This document shows positions 9,022 through 18,465 of a DNA stretch of 64,000 bases, piece by piece (position 1 is the first letter of the stretch; every line of letters begins with the position of its first letter). Made by a program: the position numbers and the translations under genes. Below the pieces are notes generated by a model. It saw only the letters and a program-made list of their open reading frames with translations. It searched no databases and was not told the origin of the DNA. The DNA lies in NCBI GenBank assembly GCA_965249215.1, contig CBDFLN010000002.1, forward strand, positions 620,001-684,000. The letters are read 5' to 3'. The stretch comes from G963667675 sp965249215 (GTDB taxonomy: Bacteria > Chloroflexota > Dehalococcoidia > Lucifugimonadales > UBA3495).

Positions 9022-10176
9022 TCAGGGGCCTGATTGAGGTCTAGTCAGCTCCCTTAGGGCCCTGTTGTGTCGTCTTCGCCGTTGGATTGTCTGGGCCTGC
9101 ACCTCCTTCCTGCGTCGTAGGATGTTCTCTCTTCTGCCCCTCAGCACATCAGAGGGCGTCACGTTGCCCAGGGCCTTGTGGTAGCGCCGGTAGTTGTAGT
9201 AGCTGACGAAGGCCACTATGGCCGCCTCCAAGTCTGCAGGCAACTCGTACGGCAGTTGGTTCACGTCACGCTTGAGGGTCTGGTGGTAGCGCTCCAGCTT
9301 GCCGTTGGTCTGAGGGTGGAAGGGTGTTGCCAGTATGTGCTTGATGCCCACCATGCCCAGGTAGTCCCTGAGGGCCCGGGATACATAGCCGGGGCCGTTG
9401 TCGCTCAGTAGCCTGGTCCGGTCTTCTATCGGGATCTGGTCCATGCCGGTCCTGTCCACCGCCTCACCGCCCAGCAGTCCGCCGACCTCTACGAGTTGAT
9501 CATCGGCAGACACAGGGTATCCAGCTTCGTCATCACCAGCAATCGCAGCGTCGAGGAATGGCTCAGCCTCTTCGACGACCCCATCCTCGGAAACAGCGCT
9601 TTGGACCGCCTGGCCAACGCCAGCTTCCAGATCGTCATCGAGGGGGCCAGCTACCGGGAGAAACTGTCGCCCCACCGGAAAATCCTGGGCGAAAAAGGAG
9701 GTGATTGACCCCTCGGCTGAAACCTGATAAAAGTCTTAATCACGGCCCCCAAAGGGTGGGTCAATGACCGCGAAAAACGGTGGTATATAGTCCCCGAAAA
9801 ACGACAGGTACTCCTTGCCCGCCGCCAGGCGCATCTCAGGCCTCTTCACCAGCCCTTCCCTGCGTAGGATGCGGTAGACCGTAGACTCTGATACGGAGAA
9901 GCCCATGTTGTCGGTGGTCCATGCGGCCAACTGCCGGCAGCTCAGGTCTGGCATCTCCTTGGCTGCCGACAGAACAGAGTCTACTTCCTTGGTAGTCAGC
10001 TTGTTCCATGGGGGATTGCCACCTCCCGCGTCGTCCTCAAGTCCTTGCTGCTCCTGCCGCCTCAGCCACCGGTAGTAGGTGCTCCTGGGTACTCCCAGTT
10101 CACCTAGTGCCCTGCGTTTAGGGAGGCCGGAGGAAGCCACCTTGTCCAGCACCTCCGCCTTCTCTGCGCCACTCAT
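9022..10176 (-). pseudogene. IS3-family transposase OrfB, broken
   Basis: The N-terminal part (ATG 10176 overlapping the orfA stop) carries the usual HTH-like region (PRSTYYRWLRR and VYRILRREGLVKRP). The C-terminal part (9022 to about 9455) carries the rve-core segment LLSDNGPGYVS and the conserved HPQTNGKLERYHQ. Roughly 100 residues between them, including the first catalytic aspartates, are missing and replaced by IS21 sequence. It cannot encode an active integrase core. Confidence 0.82.
9456..9805 (+). mobile_element. IS21 remnant carrying the istB 3' end
   Basis: On the + strand, about 9460-9708 encode the C-terminus of an IstB ATPase helper (SSFVITSNRSVEEWLS, NASFQIVIEGASYREKL). Downstream are IS21-type terminal repeats (GGGTCAATGACCGCGAAAAA and TAGTCCCCGAAAAACGACAG). 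It sits inside the IS3 orfB, with loss of host orfB sequence. Confidence 0.78.
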
Positions 10177-10580
10177 CCGCCGATACCGCCGGCGCCCTGC
10201 GGCATGGGTATGGCCGTTTTTTTGAGACGATAGACCTCTAGGGACAGATCGGCCACCAGATGCTTCAGCTCTCCGTTCTCTCGCTTTAGCAGATGGACCT
10301 CGTCCCTGGTGGCGTCTCGCACGCTGTCTCGGGTAAGCCTCTCCTTCCCCGCCTCCATGAACTCTTTGGTCCACGAGTAATAGGAGTGAGGCTTGATTCC
10401 TTCCCGCCGGCACAGATCACTCACGGTGACCTCGCGGCGGAAGCCCTCCAGCACAATGCGAATCTTCTCTTCCGGGGTGTACTTGCGCCTAGTAGCAGCC
10501 TTAACCGTTCTGACGAAGGACCTGGCCGCCTCTGTGCGTTCATCGGCGGCGGTTGCTTTACCTGTTTCTGTCTGGGACAT
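10173..10580 (-). CDS. IS3-family OrfA (HTH)
   Basis: A 135-residue protein with the IS3 OrfA helix-turn-helix (RKYTPEEKIRIVLEGFRRE, CRREGIKPHSYYSW) and a leucine-rich C-terminal coiled coil. Near its end the minus strand has a run of seven A (T7 on + at 10217-10223) at codons LKK. A -1 slip there leads into the OrfB frame (SQKNGH), the usual IS3 programmed frameshift. The stop also overlaps the OrfB ATG by four bases. Confidence 0.88.
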   Translation of the reverse strand: MSQTETGKATAADERTEAARSFVRTVKAATRRKYTPEEKIRIVLEGFRREVTVSDLCRREGIKPHSYYSWTKEFMEAGKERLTRDSVRDATRDEVHLLKRENGELKHLVADLSLEVYRLKKTAIPMPQGAGGIGG

Positions 10581-10690
10581 ATCAACTCCTCTATCTGAAG
10601 TACTCTACCTCATCCAGGGAGCTGACCTCACCTCACATCTCTCGGGTTTTTCTACCCCTTCGGGTGTCCCATTATCGCTGACGACCTACA

Positions 10691-10824
10691 GTCGAGGTGG
10701 TCAGCACACTGAGGCGTACGAAGCTATTGGTCCGTCAGTGGCTGCACCCGGCAACAATAATTGTCGCCGTCTGACCTCCACCTGTATCCAAGTCACGCCA
10801 GCTAATCCTCAGACGGGCTGCTAG
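10691..10824 (+). repeat. Solo 3' end of an IS1182 element plus CTAG
   Basis: 130 bp identical to positions 2968-3097, the end of IS1182 copy 1, followed by CTAG at 10821-10824. The rest of the element is gone, cut off by the IS3 element on the left. Confidence 0.92.
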
Positions 10825-11016
10825 AGCGACATAACCTCCATGGAGGGACAGCTAAGCTCCGTGACGCCCAATATGCCCTGACCCCCTTTTCTCCCAAATT
10901 CATGGGCGTTGAAATCGGAAACTTGCTCAGCGATATCGGCAAGCGTTTGGCCTATTGCCAGGATGCAGAAGTCGCAGACTGGTACGCCATAGACCAACTT
11001 GCTCCAGTCTATTTAC
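10825..11016 (+). pseudogene. Internal fragment of an unknown gene between two IS
   Basis: One + frame stays open from the CTAG across the whole 192 bp, with normal codon use and protein-like composition (for example KLRDAQYALTPFSPKF and NLLSDIGKRLAYCQ). It continues only a little into the IS1380. It looks like the middle of a gene cut on the left by IS1182 and on the right by IS1380. I do not recognise the family. An internal ATG at 10902 could start a 56-codon chimera. Confidence 0.45.
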
Positions 11017-12735
11017 CCCGAATCCACCGAAGGACACCGATGGACGGCGTGAGGAAAGCGGAAGGGGGATGAGGGAGCTACAGGGGAAATAGCCTGGGTT
11101 CCATTTGGGGTAGGGAGGTCGGCGGACGGTCTTCATCGCCGCACAGGGGCCCCTATGGGCGTCTGCAGGAGCTGCGATGCGCGGGATGGCGAGAGAATAC
11201 GCAGCAGGGAACTCTCTCGGACCGGGCTGGCGCGAGTCTGCGGGGATCTTCGGTTGTCCGGTGGGTGGGTCGGTCGCCGACGGTGCCGTCAGGCCGGGAG
11301 TGGAATGGCTCGCAGCCGGGCCAAGGCGCGGCTGAACTTCTCAGCCCAAGGCCAGCGATCCGGAAGATGCAGGGTCAACCGGCGTGCCGAGCGGGTGAGC
11401 CGTCCGGCCAGGGAGAAGAACCGCCGCCGGAGGGTCTTGGTGGTGGCTATCCGCTCTCCCAGACCGATCCGCGCGGTCCAGCGGGCCAGGTTGTGGGCCA
11501 TCGTCTGGACGGCCAGCCAGGCGCCGTTGGCGGCGAAGCGGCCCGAGGGGAGATGGTTGAGCCCGACGCCGTACTTGAGGTCGCGTATGGCATTCTCGAT
11601 CTCGGCGTGGCGGCGATGGTCAGCCTCCAGTTCGAGCAACTCCCCGTCCCGGTCGGTGATGAAGCCGTGATAGCTGTATTTGGCGAAGAGGGCCAACTGG
11701 GAACCGGGCGTGGGCTTCACACGCCGGACGATGAGCCGCACCGGCGCGGCGTCAGGTTCACTCTGGAAGGGAGTGCAGGTGGTCTCGGCCACATCGGCGG
11801 CGCCGTCCATCCAGTAGGGAATGGGAGTCCAGGCATCCTCGGGTATCGTCTCGATGAGATTGCGCAGGCTCTTGTGCTGGCGGATGGTGATGGAGAAGCG
11901 GACATCCATCTTGCGGCAGACGGATACCACGCCATGAGTGTAGAACCCGCTGTCGGCCCGTAGCGTGAGTCGTCCGTTGGCCCCGGCGTAGCGTACCCGC
12001 CCCACCGTCTCCCGCAGAAAGTGGGCGGCGCCCCGGGCGGTGTTGGCGCGGCCCTCGCGCAGCCGGGACATCAGCACGTCGCCGGTGCCGGCGGCGACGG
12101 CCAACAGCGGGTGATAGCCCCGCTTGCCGGTATAGCCGTGGTGGCGTGCGCCCTCCTTGGCCAGTCCGTAGGTCTCGCAGATGGTGGAGTCCAGGTCAAT
12201 GGTCAGGGGCCCGTCGCCGGGTCCCGCCCCGGCCTGCCAAGCCCGGGCCAGCAACTCGCGGCTCACCCGGTCGAGTTGACGGACGTGGCCCCACCGGAAG
12301 CTGCGCAGGAAGGTGCCCAGGGTGGATGGCGCCTTGACCGTGCCGCCCAGGGTGCAGGCCGTCCCCCCGGTGCGCAACACATCGGCGTCGTCAATGCAGT
12401 CGCCCCCAGCCAGCGCAGACGCCACCAGCGTCATCATCTTGTCGCTCGTGTTCGCCCGCCCCGGGGCATCGCCCAGGTCGAGGCGCTGCCGGACGAGTTC
12501 GGGCAGGCCGAGGTGCCGCGCCAGGGTGGCCGGAAGGAGCAGCCCGGCATTGGCCACCAAGCGGCGGTCGTCGAAGGTGATTTGGATCCGGTCGGGGTGG
12601 TTGCGTGGCAGCATCTATTGGGTGCTCCTTTTCCGGGGTCGGTTTTTTGCTACAAAACCATTATCCCAGAAGCACAGGAGCACCTTCTTGCCGCTTCAGG
12701 ACGCTAACCCGACGCCCTCCTTCGGTGGATTCGGG
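11017..12735 (-). mobile_element. IS1380-family element
   Basis: Inverted repeats CCCGAATCCACCGAAGGA lie at 11017 and, inverted, ending at 12735. The element holds one transposase gene on the minus strand. Flanking duplications are not obvious. Confidence 0.85.
11289..12614 (-). CDS. IS1380-family transposase
   Basis: A 441-residue DDE transposase of IS1380 type, with LTIDLDSTICETYG (first Asp), LTLRADSGFYTHG (second Asp) and the late HAEIENAIRDLKYG (Glu). The length is normal for the family and the frame is intact. Confidence 0.92.
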   Translation of the reverse strand: MLPRNHPDRIQITFDDRRLVANAGLLLPATLARHLGLPELVRQRLDLGDAPGRANTSDKMMTLVASALAGGDCIDDADVLRTGGTACTLGGTVKAPSTLGTFLRSFRWGHVRQLDRVSRELLARAWQAGAGPGDGPLTIDLDSTICETYGLAKEGARHHGYTGKRGYHPLLAVAAGTGDVLMSRLREGRANTARGAAHFLRETVGRVRYAGANGRLTLRADSGFYTHGVVSVCRKMDVRFSITIRQHKSLRNLIETIPEDAWTPIPYWMDGAADVAETTCTPFQSEPDAAPVRLIVRRVKPTPGSQLALFAKYSYHGFITDRDGELLELEADHRRHAEIENAIRDLKYGVGLNHLPSGRFAANGAWLAVQTMAHNLARWTARIGLGERIATTKTLRRRFFSLAGRLTRSARRLTLHLPDRWPWAEKFSRALARLRAIPLPA

Positions 12736-12811
12736 TTTACACTTTGAGAACCCCTATTGAAACCATGCTAGTATAGCTCGGTGAACGCCAGCAGGAGAAC
12801 CAGGGGGACCT

Positions 12812-14392
12812 ATGGTAAATCGAGAAATTCAAGCCACCTGGTATTACCACAACGGCACCAAGCACCCCCACGGGAATCTGATGGACCCTCGGCACTCCTT
12901 TGACCCGTCGAGCCAACCCCTGCTGTTCAAAATATACCCGGACCTGGATCCGATTCCGTTGCCGTTTGAGGCATCGCCAACGGTGGTGCCCGCGCTATCC
13001 GCGATCTCCATGGAGGCTATTCCCTCAGTCAGTGACGGAACACTGGATATCACCACCTTGAGCAGCATTCTGTACTTCTCAGCTGGGATTACCAAGAGGC
13101 TGAACTTCCCCTGGGGATCCATGCCGTTTCGTGCCGCGGCCTGTACCGGTGCTCTGTACCACATCGAGCTTTATGTGGTATGTGGAGACCTGCCTGGTTT
13201 AGCAGCCGGGGTCTACCACTATAATCCCGGAGGGCCGTCCCTAACCCGGCTACGGCCGGGCGACTATCGGGGAACCCTTGTGGCTGCCGGTGGCAACGAG
13301 CCGAGCTTGACCCATGCTCCCGCCATAATCCTCTATACCGATGTATTTTGGCGGAACGCCTGTAAGTACCAGGCCCGGGAATACCGCCACTCCTATTGGG
13401 ACAGCGGAACCATTCTGGCGAACACTTTTGCCATAGCCGCGGCGCATGGCCTACCTGCTAAGATGGTGGCCGGATTCGTGGACAGCTCGGTTAACCGCTT
13501 GCTGGATCTGGAGAACCGGCAGGAAGTAGCTCTCGTGTTGGTACCAGTTGGATTCGTTCCCGAGCCGTCAATCGGATCCTCTTCCGACTTAGAGCCACTT
13601 TCGCTGGATACTCAGCCGATTTCGGAGTACGAGGTAGAATTACCCGCCATTTGGGAGATGCACGGTGCCTCCTCTCTGACGGATGAAGCAGAGGTGGTTT
13701 CTTGGCGAGGCGAAGGCCCGGCAATGCTGATGCCCCATCCTTCGGGACGCCTCGTACCGTTAAATCGCTACTCTGACGGCGAGACGCCCCAGGACTCCAT
13801 CGAGTCGGTCATCGTTCGGCGCGGGTCCGCACGCCGTTTCAGCCACGAATCGATAACCCTCCGGGGGCTGTCGACGGTGCTGGAAAATGCCACGCTGGGC
13901 ATACCGGCAGACTTTTTAGGACAACCTGGCGCTGCTCTCAATGATATTTATCTGATCGTGAACACTGTGGACGACCTCCCATCTGGCGCATATGTGTTCC
14001 ACCGAGACCTGAAGGCTCTGGAGCTGCTGAAAGAAGGAGACTACCGTCGGCAAGCTGGTCATCTGGGGCTCGATCAGCCGCTTCCGGCCGATGCCAGCGT
14101 CGACTTTGTCTTCATGACTAATCTGAATCCGATACTGGAGCGTTTTGGTAACCGGGGTTACCGGTTGGCTCAGCTGGATGCCGGTATCACAGCGGGCAAA
14201 ATCTACCTGGCAGCCTATGCTCAAAGACTTGGGGCCTCTGGCCTGACGTTTTACGACGACCAAGTATCCGGATTCTTCTCGCCCCACGCGGAAGGTAAAA
14301 GCGTGATGTTCCTGGTGGCGCTGTGGAAGCGAGCCAGGCGTAGGCTAGTCACCCTCGACACCAGTCGGCTGAGGCAACAGCCCAACTTGTAA
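12812..14392 (+). CDS. SagB/ThcOx-type dehydrogenase with two nitroreductase domains
   Basis: A 526-residue protein with two successive FMN-dependent nitroreductase-like domains (about residues 60-250 and 320-515). SagB-type enzymes oxidise azolines to azoles in thiazole/oxazole-modified peptides, but members also occur outside such clusters. Domain 1 has RAAACTGALYHIELYVV and the GTILANTFAIAAAHGLPAK segment; domain 2 starts VIVRRGSARRFS and has a matching LDAGITAGKIYLAAYAQRLG. The start is ATG 12812 with AGGGGGA upstream. There is no YcaO cyclodehydratase, precursor peptide or transporter nearby; the neighbours are IS1380 and a short hypothetical gene. The substrate is unknown. Confidence 0.85.
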   Translation: MVNREIQATWYYHNGTKHPHGNLMDPRHSFDPSSQPLLFKIYPDLDPIPLPFEASPTVVPALSAISMEAIPSVSDGTLDITTLSSILYFSAGITKRLNFPWGSMPFRAAACTGALYHIELYVVCGDLPGLAAGVYHYNPGGPSLTRLRPGDYRGTLVAAGGNEPSLTHAPAIILYTDVFWRNACKYQAREYRHSYWDSGTILANTFAIAAAHGLPAKMVAGFVDSSVNRLLDLENRQEVALVLVPVGFVPEPSIGSSSDLEPLSLDTQPISEYEVELPAIWEMHGASSLTDEAEVVSWRGEGPAMLMPHPSGRLVPLNRYSDGETPQDSIESVIVRRGSARRFSHESITLRGLSTVLENATLGIPADFLGQPGAALNDIYLIVNTVDDLPSGAYVFHRDLKALELLKEGDYRRQAGHLGLDQPLPADASVDFVFMTNLNPILERFGNRGYRLAQLDAGITAGKIYLAAYAQRLGASGLTFYDDQVSGFFSPHAEGKSVMFLVALWKRARRRLVTLDTSRLRQQPNL

Positions 14393-14549
14393 AGGGCACG
14401 CCACTTAAGGAACTTGACCATCGCCGAGGAGTTGCCATACCTGGAGAGAGAACACACCTCTCCGAGACCAAGCGAGCAAATTTTAGAAGTAGCGACTATC
14501 AAGGTCCCAAAACCGTCAAGCTAGAAACCGGAGTCGAGGAGTGCTTTGC

Positions 14550-14951
14550 ATGAGAGTGTATTGGCGAAAGGTAAAAAGGGGAGAGAACCTGATTCTCAGT
14601 GACGAAAACGACGGCCATGAAGAGGAGCTTGGAGGGTTCCGAGACACCAAACGGGGCATCGACGCGTTGGCGAAGACTTTTAGCTACGACCCGAGCCGCT
14701 CCCGGAAGGGGTTCCCATCTATCGAAGAAGCCAAGGATTTCGTGGAGTCCTTCAGACCTTGGGAGCTATTCGGTACCCAGGGCGTTACTGTTGACCCTGG
14801 AGTTAGGCCCGCCCTAGATTCGGCCACAACAGACACAGCGGCCACAGCGGCCACAACAGACACGGCGGGCACGCCAGACCAGCCGGCGCAGTCGATGGTG
14901 GCGGACCTGCGATCAACGAGAGGATGGTGGCAGTTCTGGAAGAAGAGTTAG
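14550..14951 (+). CDS. Hypothetical protein with Trp-rich basic tail
   Basis: A 133-residue protein of unknown family. ATG 14550 has GAGGAG eight bases upstream, preferred over the GTG at 14541. The N-terminal half is polar and mixed-charge, the middle is an Ala/Thr-rich low-complexity linker (residues about 88-115), and the end is RGWWQFWKKS. It follows the SagB-like gene by 157 bp on the same strand and could be co-transcribed with it. Confidence 0.6.
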   Translation: MRVYWRKVKRGENLILSDENDGHEEELGGFRDTKRGIDALAKTFSYDPSRSRKGFPSIEEAKDFVESFRPWELFGTQGVTVDPGVRPALDSATTDTAATAATTDTAGTPDQPAQSMVADLRSTRGWWQFWKKS

Positions 14952-15186
14952 ACGCTCCATGACCCTCCCGCCAGAGACCCGCGCCAGTAGATGCCACTTG
15001 GCTTTGGTTTAGTTTCCCATACTCGCACGGGCAGATATTAAGCTGTTCCAATCGCCAAAGGGACTTCCTTTCGATGGGCGGGCGCGGCAACTCTCCGGAA
15101 CCGTTAACCCAAGAATAAGATGGTTTTTGCTATCAAAGTTGGGGAAAGGGAGTGACGAATATAGCGGAACGAAAGCCATGTCGAAG

Positions 15187-15225
15187 TTCAGGATAAATGT
15201 CCGGTTAAGTGTTCAGCATAAATGT
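15187..15225. repeat. Two ISNCY-type ends next to each other
   Basis: TTCAGGATAAATGTCC (15187-15202) and TTCAGCATAAATGTCC (15210-15225) lie 8 bp apart. The inner one ends the truncated copy that follows; the outer one is a solo end related to that at 20342-20358. Confidence 0.75.
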
Positions 15226-16481
15226 CCTTTACTTAGTCTGCGATGGTAACAGATGCTGGCGCCGGAGGAGTTCCTGGGGTTCGCCGCGTCGGCGGGCTCT
15301 CGGCGTCGATGTATCTCCTTACCGTCTCTCTGTGGATTCCCAACTCCCTGGCCATCCGTCGAATGGACATCCCCTGAAGCTTGGCCTGCTGCACCGCCTT
15401 CCATCTCTCTTGCTGGAGAAACGTCGGCTTCCGCGGCGATGCGATGACCCTCAACCAGGCTACGTCCGGATCGTCGATTGCCGCAGCGTGAGCATCTACT
15501 TCTTGATCCTGCCTTGCGCCCGGCAGTGCGAGAGCTGTAACAGAAGGTTTTGACGCGAGTTCGGGACCGGAGGGCGGGATGGTGGCGGCTGGAGAAGTCC
15601 CGTTGCGGCTTCGGAGAGATGCCGGAGTGGGCGGCGCTTCCTGGGACGCAATGATGCGTCCCTCATGCTGTAGCGACAGCCGGCCGTCCAGCCCCTCCAG
15701 CACCACCACAACTGCTCCGGCGTAGTTGCGGCGTTGCTGAGTGGGCAGCAGCTGCAGGGTGTGCCTGTAATACTTCACGGTGTTGTCCCGCCTCACTCTC
15801 CTGCGGTGCTTGAAACACAGGATATGCCCCAAGCGCGACTCCGGACTCATGGGCCGGAATGCCGGCTCGGGATACTGGGCCGGAACCCCAAAACGCCGGT
15901 TGAAGCGGGGCAGGAACTGCTGCAAGACGGCCTTGGCCTGTGGGGCGGTGGTAGCACCCGCAAGCCGGAGCTCCGTGATCAACCGGTCCTGGAAGGTTCC
16001 AGCCGTCCGCTCCACCCGCCCCTTTTCCTGGGGTGAAAGGGCGAATATCACTTGTGTCCCCAGTTCCTCCATGGCCCGGCCGAACTGGGTTGGGGTCCCG
16101 GCGGGCTGATATTCCGAACGGTGTTTGAAGACAGCGTGCCGGTCGGTATACAGGGCGAGAGGAATACCGAAGCGCCGGAGCAGACCCTGCATCAGCAGGA
16201 AGTAACTGCCCGTGTCCTCATGATCGCAGAACAGGGCGTTTACCACGCAGCCGGTGGCATCGTCCACCGCTAGCAGGATCGTGAACTGAGGTCCGTCTTC
16301 GCCCAGCCACCGGTGATAGCTACCGTCCAACTGGATCAGCATTCCCTCCCGGGGCATCCGCTGCCGGCGCACCCGGTGCTTGGGCGGGCGCCTTCGCCGC
16401 GGACTGCTGAGCCCGGCGTTCACCAGGATGCGCCGCAGCGTGGTCCGGCCCATGTCGAGTCCATCGCGTTCACTTAGCAAC
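15210..16481 (-). mobile_element. ISNCY-type element, copy 1, 5'-truncated
   Basis: Homologous to the element at 26760-28335 from its right end up to the start of the DDE part of the transposase (CACTTAGCAAC near 16482). Beyond that point it is replaced by an IS21 istB fragment. Confidence 0.85.
15233..16481 (-). pseudogene. ISNCY (IS1202-like) transposase, N-terminus lost
   Basis: The frame retains the DDE core (IQLDGSYHRWLGEDGPQ, LAVDDATGCVVNALF, EKGRVERTAGTFQDRL) and the full C-terminal region. The N-terminal HTH present in copy 2 is missing because the sequence switches to IS21 istB at about 16482. The apparent ATG at 16549 lies in IS21 sequence. The C-terminal extension holds a second HTH-like stretch (MSIRRMARELGIHRETVRRY). 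Confidence 0.85.
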
Positions 16482-17125
16482 ATCCTGCTCCTGGGCCCGC
16501 CCGGCGTGGGCAAGACACACCTGGCCGTGGCATTGGCTCTCAAGGCCATCGAGCGGGGACAAGGGGCCTACTTCGTGCGCGCCTACGACCTGATGGAGGA
16601 CCTGAGGAAGGCCCGGGCCGAGCACAACCTGGACCGCCGCATGCGCATCTACCTCGCCCCCAAGGTGCTCATCGTGGACGAGTTCGGCATCTGGCCCTAT
16701 GACCGGGAGTCGGCCACCGCCTTTTCACCCTGGTGTCGGCCAGGTACGAACGGGGAAGTATCATCCTGACCTCGAACAAGGGCTTTGGCGAGTGGGGAGA
16801 ACTCCTGGGGGACACCGTCATCGCCTCGGCCGTCCTCGACCGGTTGCTGCATCACAGCCACGTGCTCAACATCCGGGGCGAGAGCTACCGGCTCAGGGAG
16901 AAGCGGCAAGCAGGATTGTTCCCTTCCCAGCAGTATCTTCCCTCAAGGCCAGAGACAGCTCCCATAGTCCCGACCTCTGACGCAATAGCGGAGCACTAAG
17001 CTGCTGACATTGTCCCTGAGCAATTACCAGGAGGTGGGTCAATTCTAACTTGGCGAAACAACCATCAACGGTGATTGGGTCAATTTTAGATTGGCGAAAA
17101 TGCTCAGAATTAAGTTGGCGTTGAC
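16482..17125 (+). mobile_element. IS21 remnant with istB 3' half and right end
   Basis: Begins inside istB at the Walker A motif and runs to the right end. Three related terminal repeats are visible after istB: GGGTCAATTCTAACTTGGCG (about 17036), GGGTCAATTTTAGATTGGCG (about 17079) and CAGAATTAAGTTGGCGTTGACA-like sequence ending near 17126. istA and the left end are absent. Confidence 0.82.
16485..16999 (+). pseudogene. istB: IstB-like ATPase, truncated and frameshifted
   Basis: The IS21 transposition helper ATPase from Walker A (LLLGPPGVGKTH) through Walker B (KVLIVDEFG) to the C-terminus (HVLNIRGESYRLREK). The N-terminal 100 or so residues are missing. A one-base deletion near 16720-16726 (expected FFTLVSARY) moves the last third into another frame (16733-16999). 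Confidence 0.85.
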
Positions 17126-17207
17126 ATGGCACGAATCACCCTCATCCCAGCCCTCTCCCTTCAAGTGAGAGGAGGTAGGAGAGGGACCCTGAGCCTCTCC
17201 GGTAGAG

Positions 17208-18394
17208 TTATGCAAAGGTCTCCCTTCGTTGCAATGACGGGCCTAGTAGTGAGTCATGCTTGGAATCGAAGGGATAGAGCCGGTGAAGTTTGACCCTGGC
17301 GTCCTGGGTATTGAACCTCCAGTTGATGGTGGCTCGGGCGACGTTTCGCTCCGTGACCAGGGCTTGGACCTCCCGCCGGAGGGCCTCCTCGTCGGGGAGC
17401 CGCTGCCTCAGGCAGCAGCGGGACAGCACGCTGAACTCGATTTCCGCCATGTTCAACCAACTCCCGTGCTTAGGCGTGTGATGAAACTCCAGTCGTTTCG
17501 CAATCCGCCGGGCCTCCACCGCTGGGAAGGTTTCGTACAGGGAAGCTGTCCTGTGGGTGTTCAGATTGCCCAGGACCACCCGGATTACGGGTATCTGGGG
17601 GTACGCTTCATCCACCAGCCAGCGCATCTGGTGGGCGAAGTCCTGCATGGTGCGCCGCTCCGTAACCGCCACGTGCCGCCAGCCGGCCAGGGGCTCACAG
17701 GCCAGGAACAAGTTGCGGGCGCCCGCCCGGTGGTACTCGTAGTCCTGCCGCCGTGGTCTCTCTGGCTGGGCCGGCAGCGGGGGACGGGTGTCAGCCAGCA
17801 ACTGGGTGGAGGTCTCGTCAAAGCAGACCACCGGCCGCTGGGGGTCATAGGGTTCGGCGTACAAATCCAGCACCTCCTCCATGTGGGCCACGAACTCGGC
17901 GCTCACCTTGGGGATGCACCACTCCTGCTTCTGCCACGGCTTGAGGGCGTTTTTTTCAGGTGCAGCCGCACCGTCTCGTGGGATAGGGAGGGCGCCAACC
18001 CCAACTCCACCACCTTGCCCGCCAAAAGGCGCAGGGTCCAGTGTTCATGCCCTTCCGGCGGTTCGGAGCAGGCCAGCGCAATGAGGTGGGCTTCGCCCCG
18101 GTCGTCCAGCTTCCGGTACCGATGGGCTTGGGGTAGGTCTTTGAGAACCCCGTCCACCCCCCCTTCTGCGAAGCGCCGCTTGACCCGAAATACAGTGCCT
18201 TCGGCCACCTCCAGCGCTTCCGCCACCCGGGGGGCACTCCACCCCTCATCCGTCTTGAGCAGAATCCGTGCCCGGATGATCACCCGGGCTGAACCCTTCC
18301 CTGCACGAACCAGATGCTGGAGCTCGTTCCGCTGTTCCGACGTCAGCCGGACTCCATATTTTCCCCTGACCATACCGCCACCTCCCATCAACAC
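17208..18394 (-). pseudogene. IS630-family transposase, two frames, catalytic Asp lost
   Basis: The upstream frame (18394-17903) encodes the HTH half (RLTSEQRNELQHLVRAGKG, EVAEGTVFRVKRRF). The downstream frame (to 17208) encodes the DDE half (VVCFDET, HHTPKHGSWLNMAEIEFSVL). They join by a -1 shift at a run of seven A in the codons LKK (T7 on + near 17950), consistent with the programmed frameshift known in some IS630 members. The second catalytic Asp, expected in a VxDNLNTH motif, is Gly here (VLGNLNTH, codon GGC), so the enzyme should be inactive. Confidence 0.85.
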
Positions 18395-18465
18395 TCTACA
18401 GAGTCAGGGTAGCGCTTTCGGTCAATTCTTTACACTACCATCTAAATCAAGTTTGACTCACTACT
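17245..18465 (-). mobile_element. IS630-family element
   Basis: Inverted ends AGTAGTGAGTCA at 17245 and, inverted, ending at 18465. The right flank is an IS110 fragment and the left flank is a different spacer, so no TA duplication is seen. The transposase stop codon at 17208 lies just outside the inferred left end. Confidence 0.75.

Larger units (their letters stand above)
8979..10690 (-). mobile_element. IS3-family element, internally disrupted
   Basis: Ends begin TGTTGGCAACCAGC (8979) and, inverted, TGTAGGTCGTCAGC (10690); both are followed by a GGGAC and, 10-30 bp further in, by ACCCGAGAGAT. TG..CA termini and an orfA/orfB layout fit IS3. The middle of orfB is replaced by an IS21 remnant (about 9456-9805). 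The right end abuts a 130-bp IS1182 fragment without an obvious target duplication. Confidence 0.82.

Noticed and set aside
11265..12707. Long + frames opposite the IS1380 transposase
   Set aside because: Gly/Val/Ala-rich shadows of the coding strand.
12750..12811. Promoter before the SagB-like gene
   Set aside because: TTGAAA and TAGTAT are present, but only 6 bp apart.
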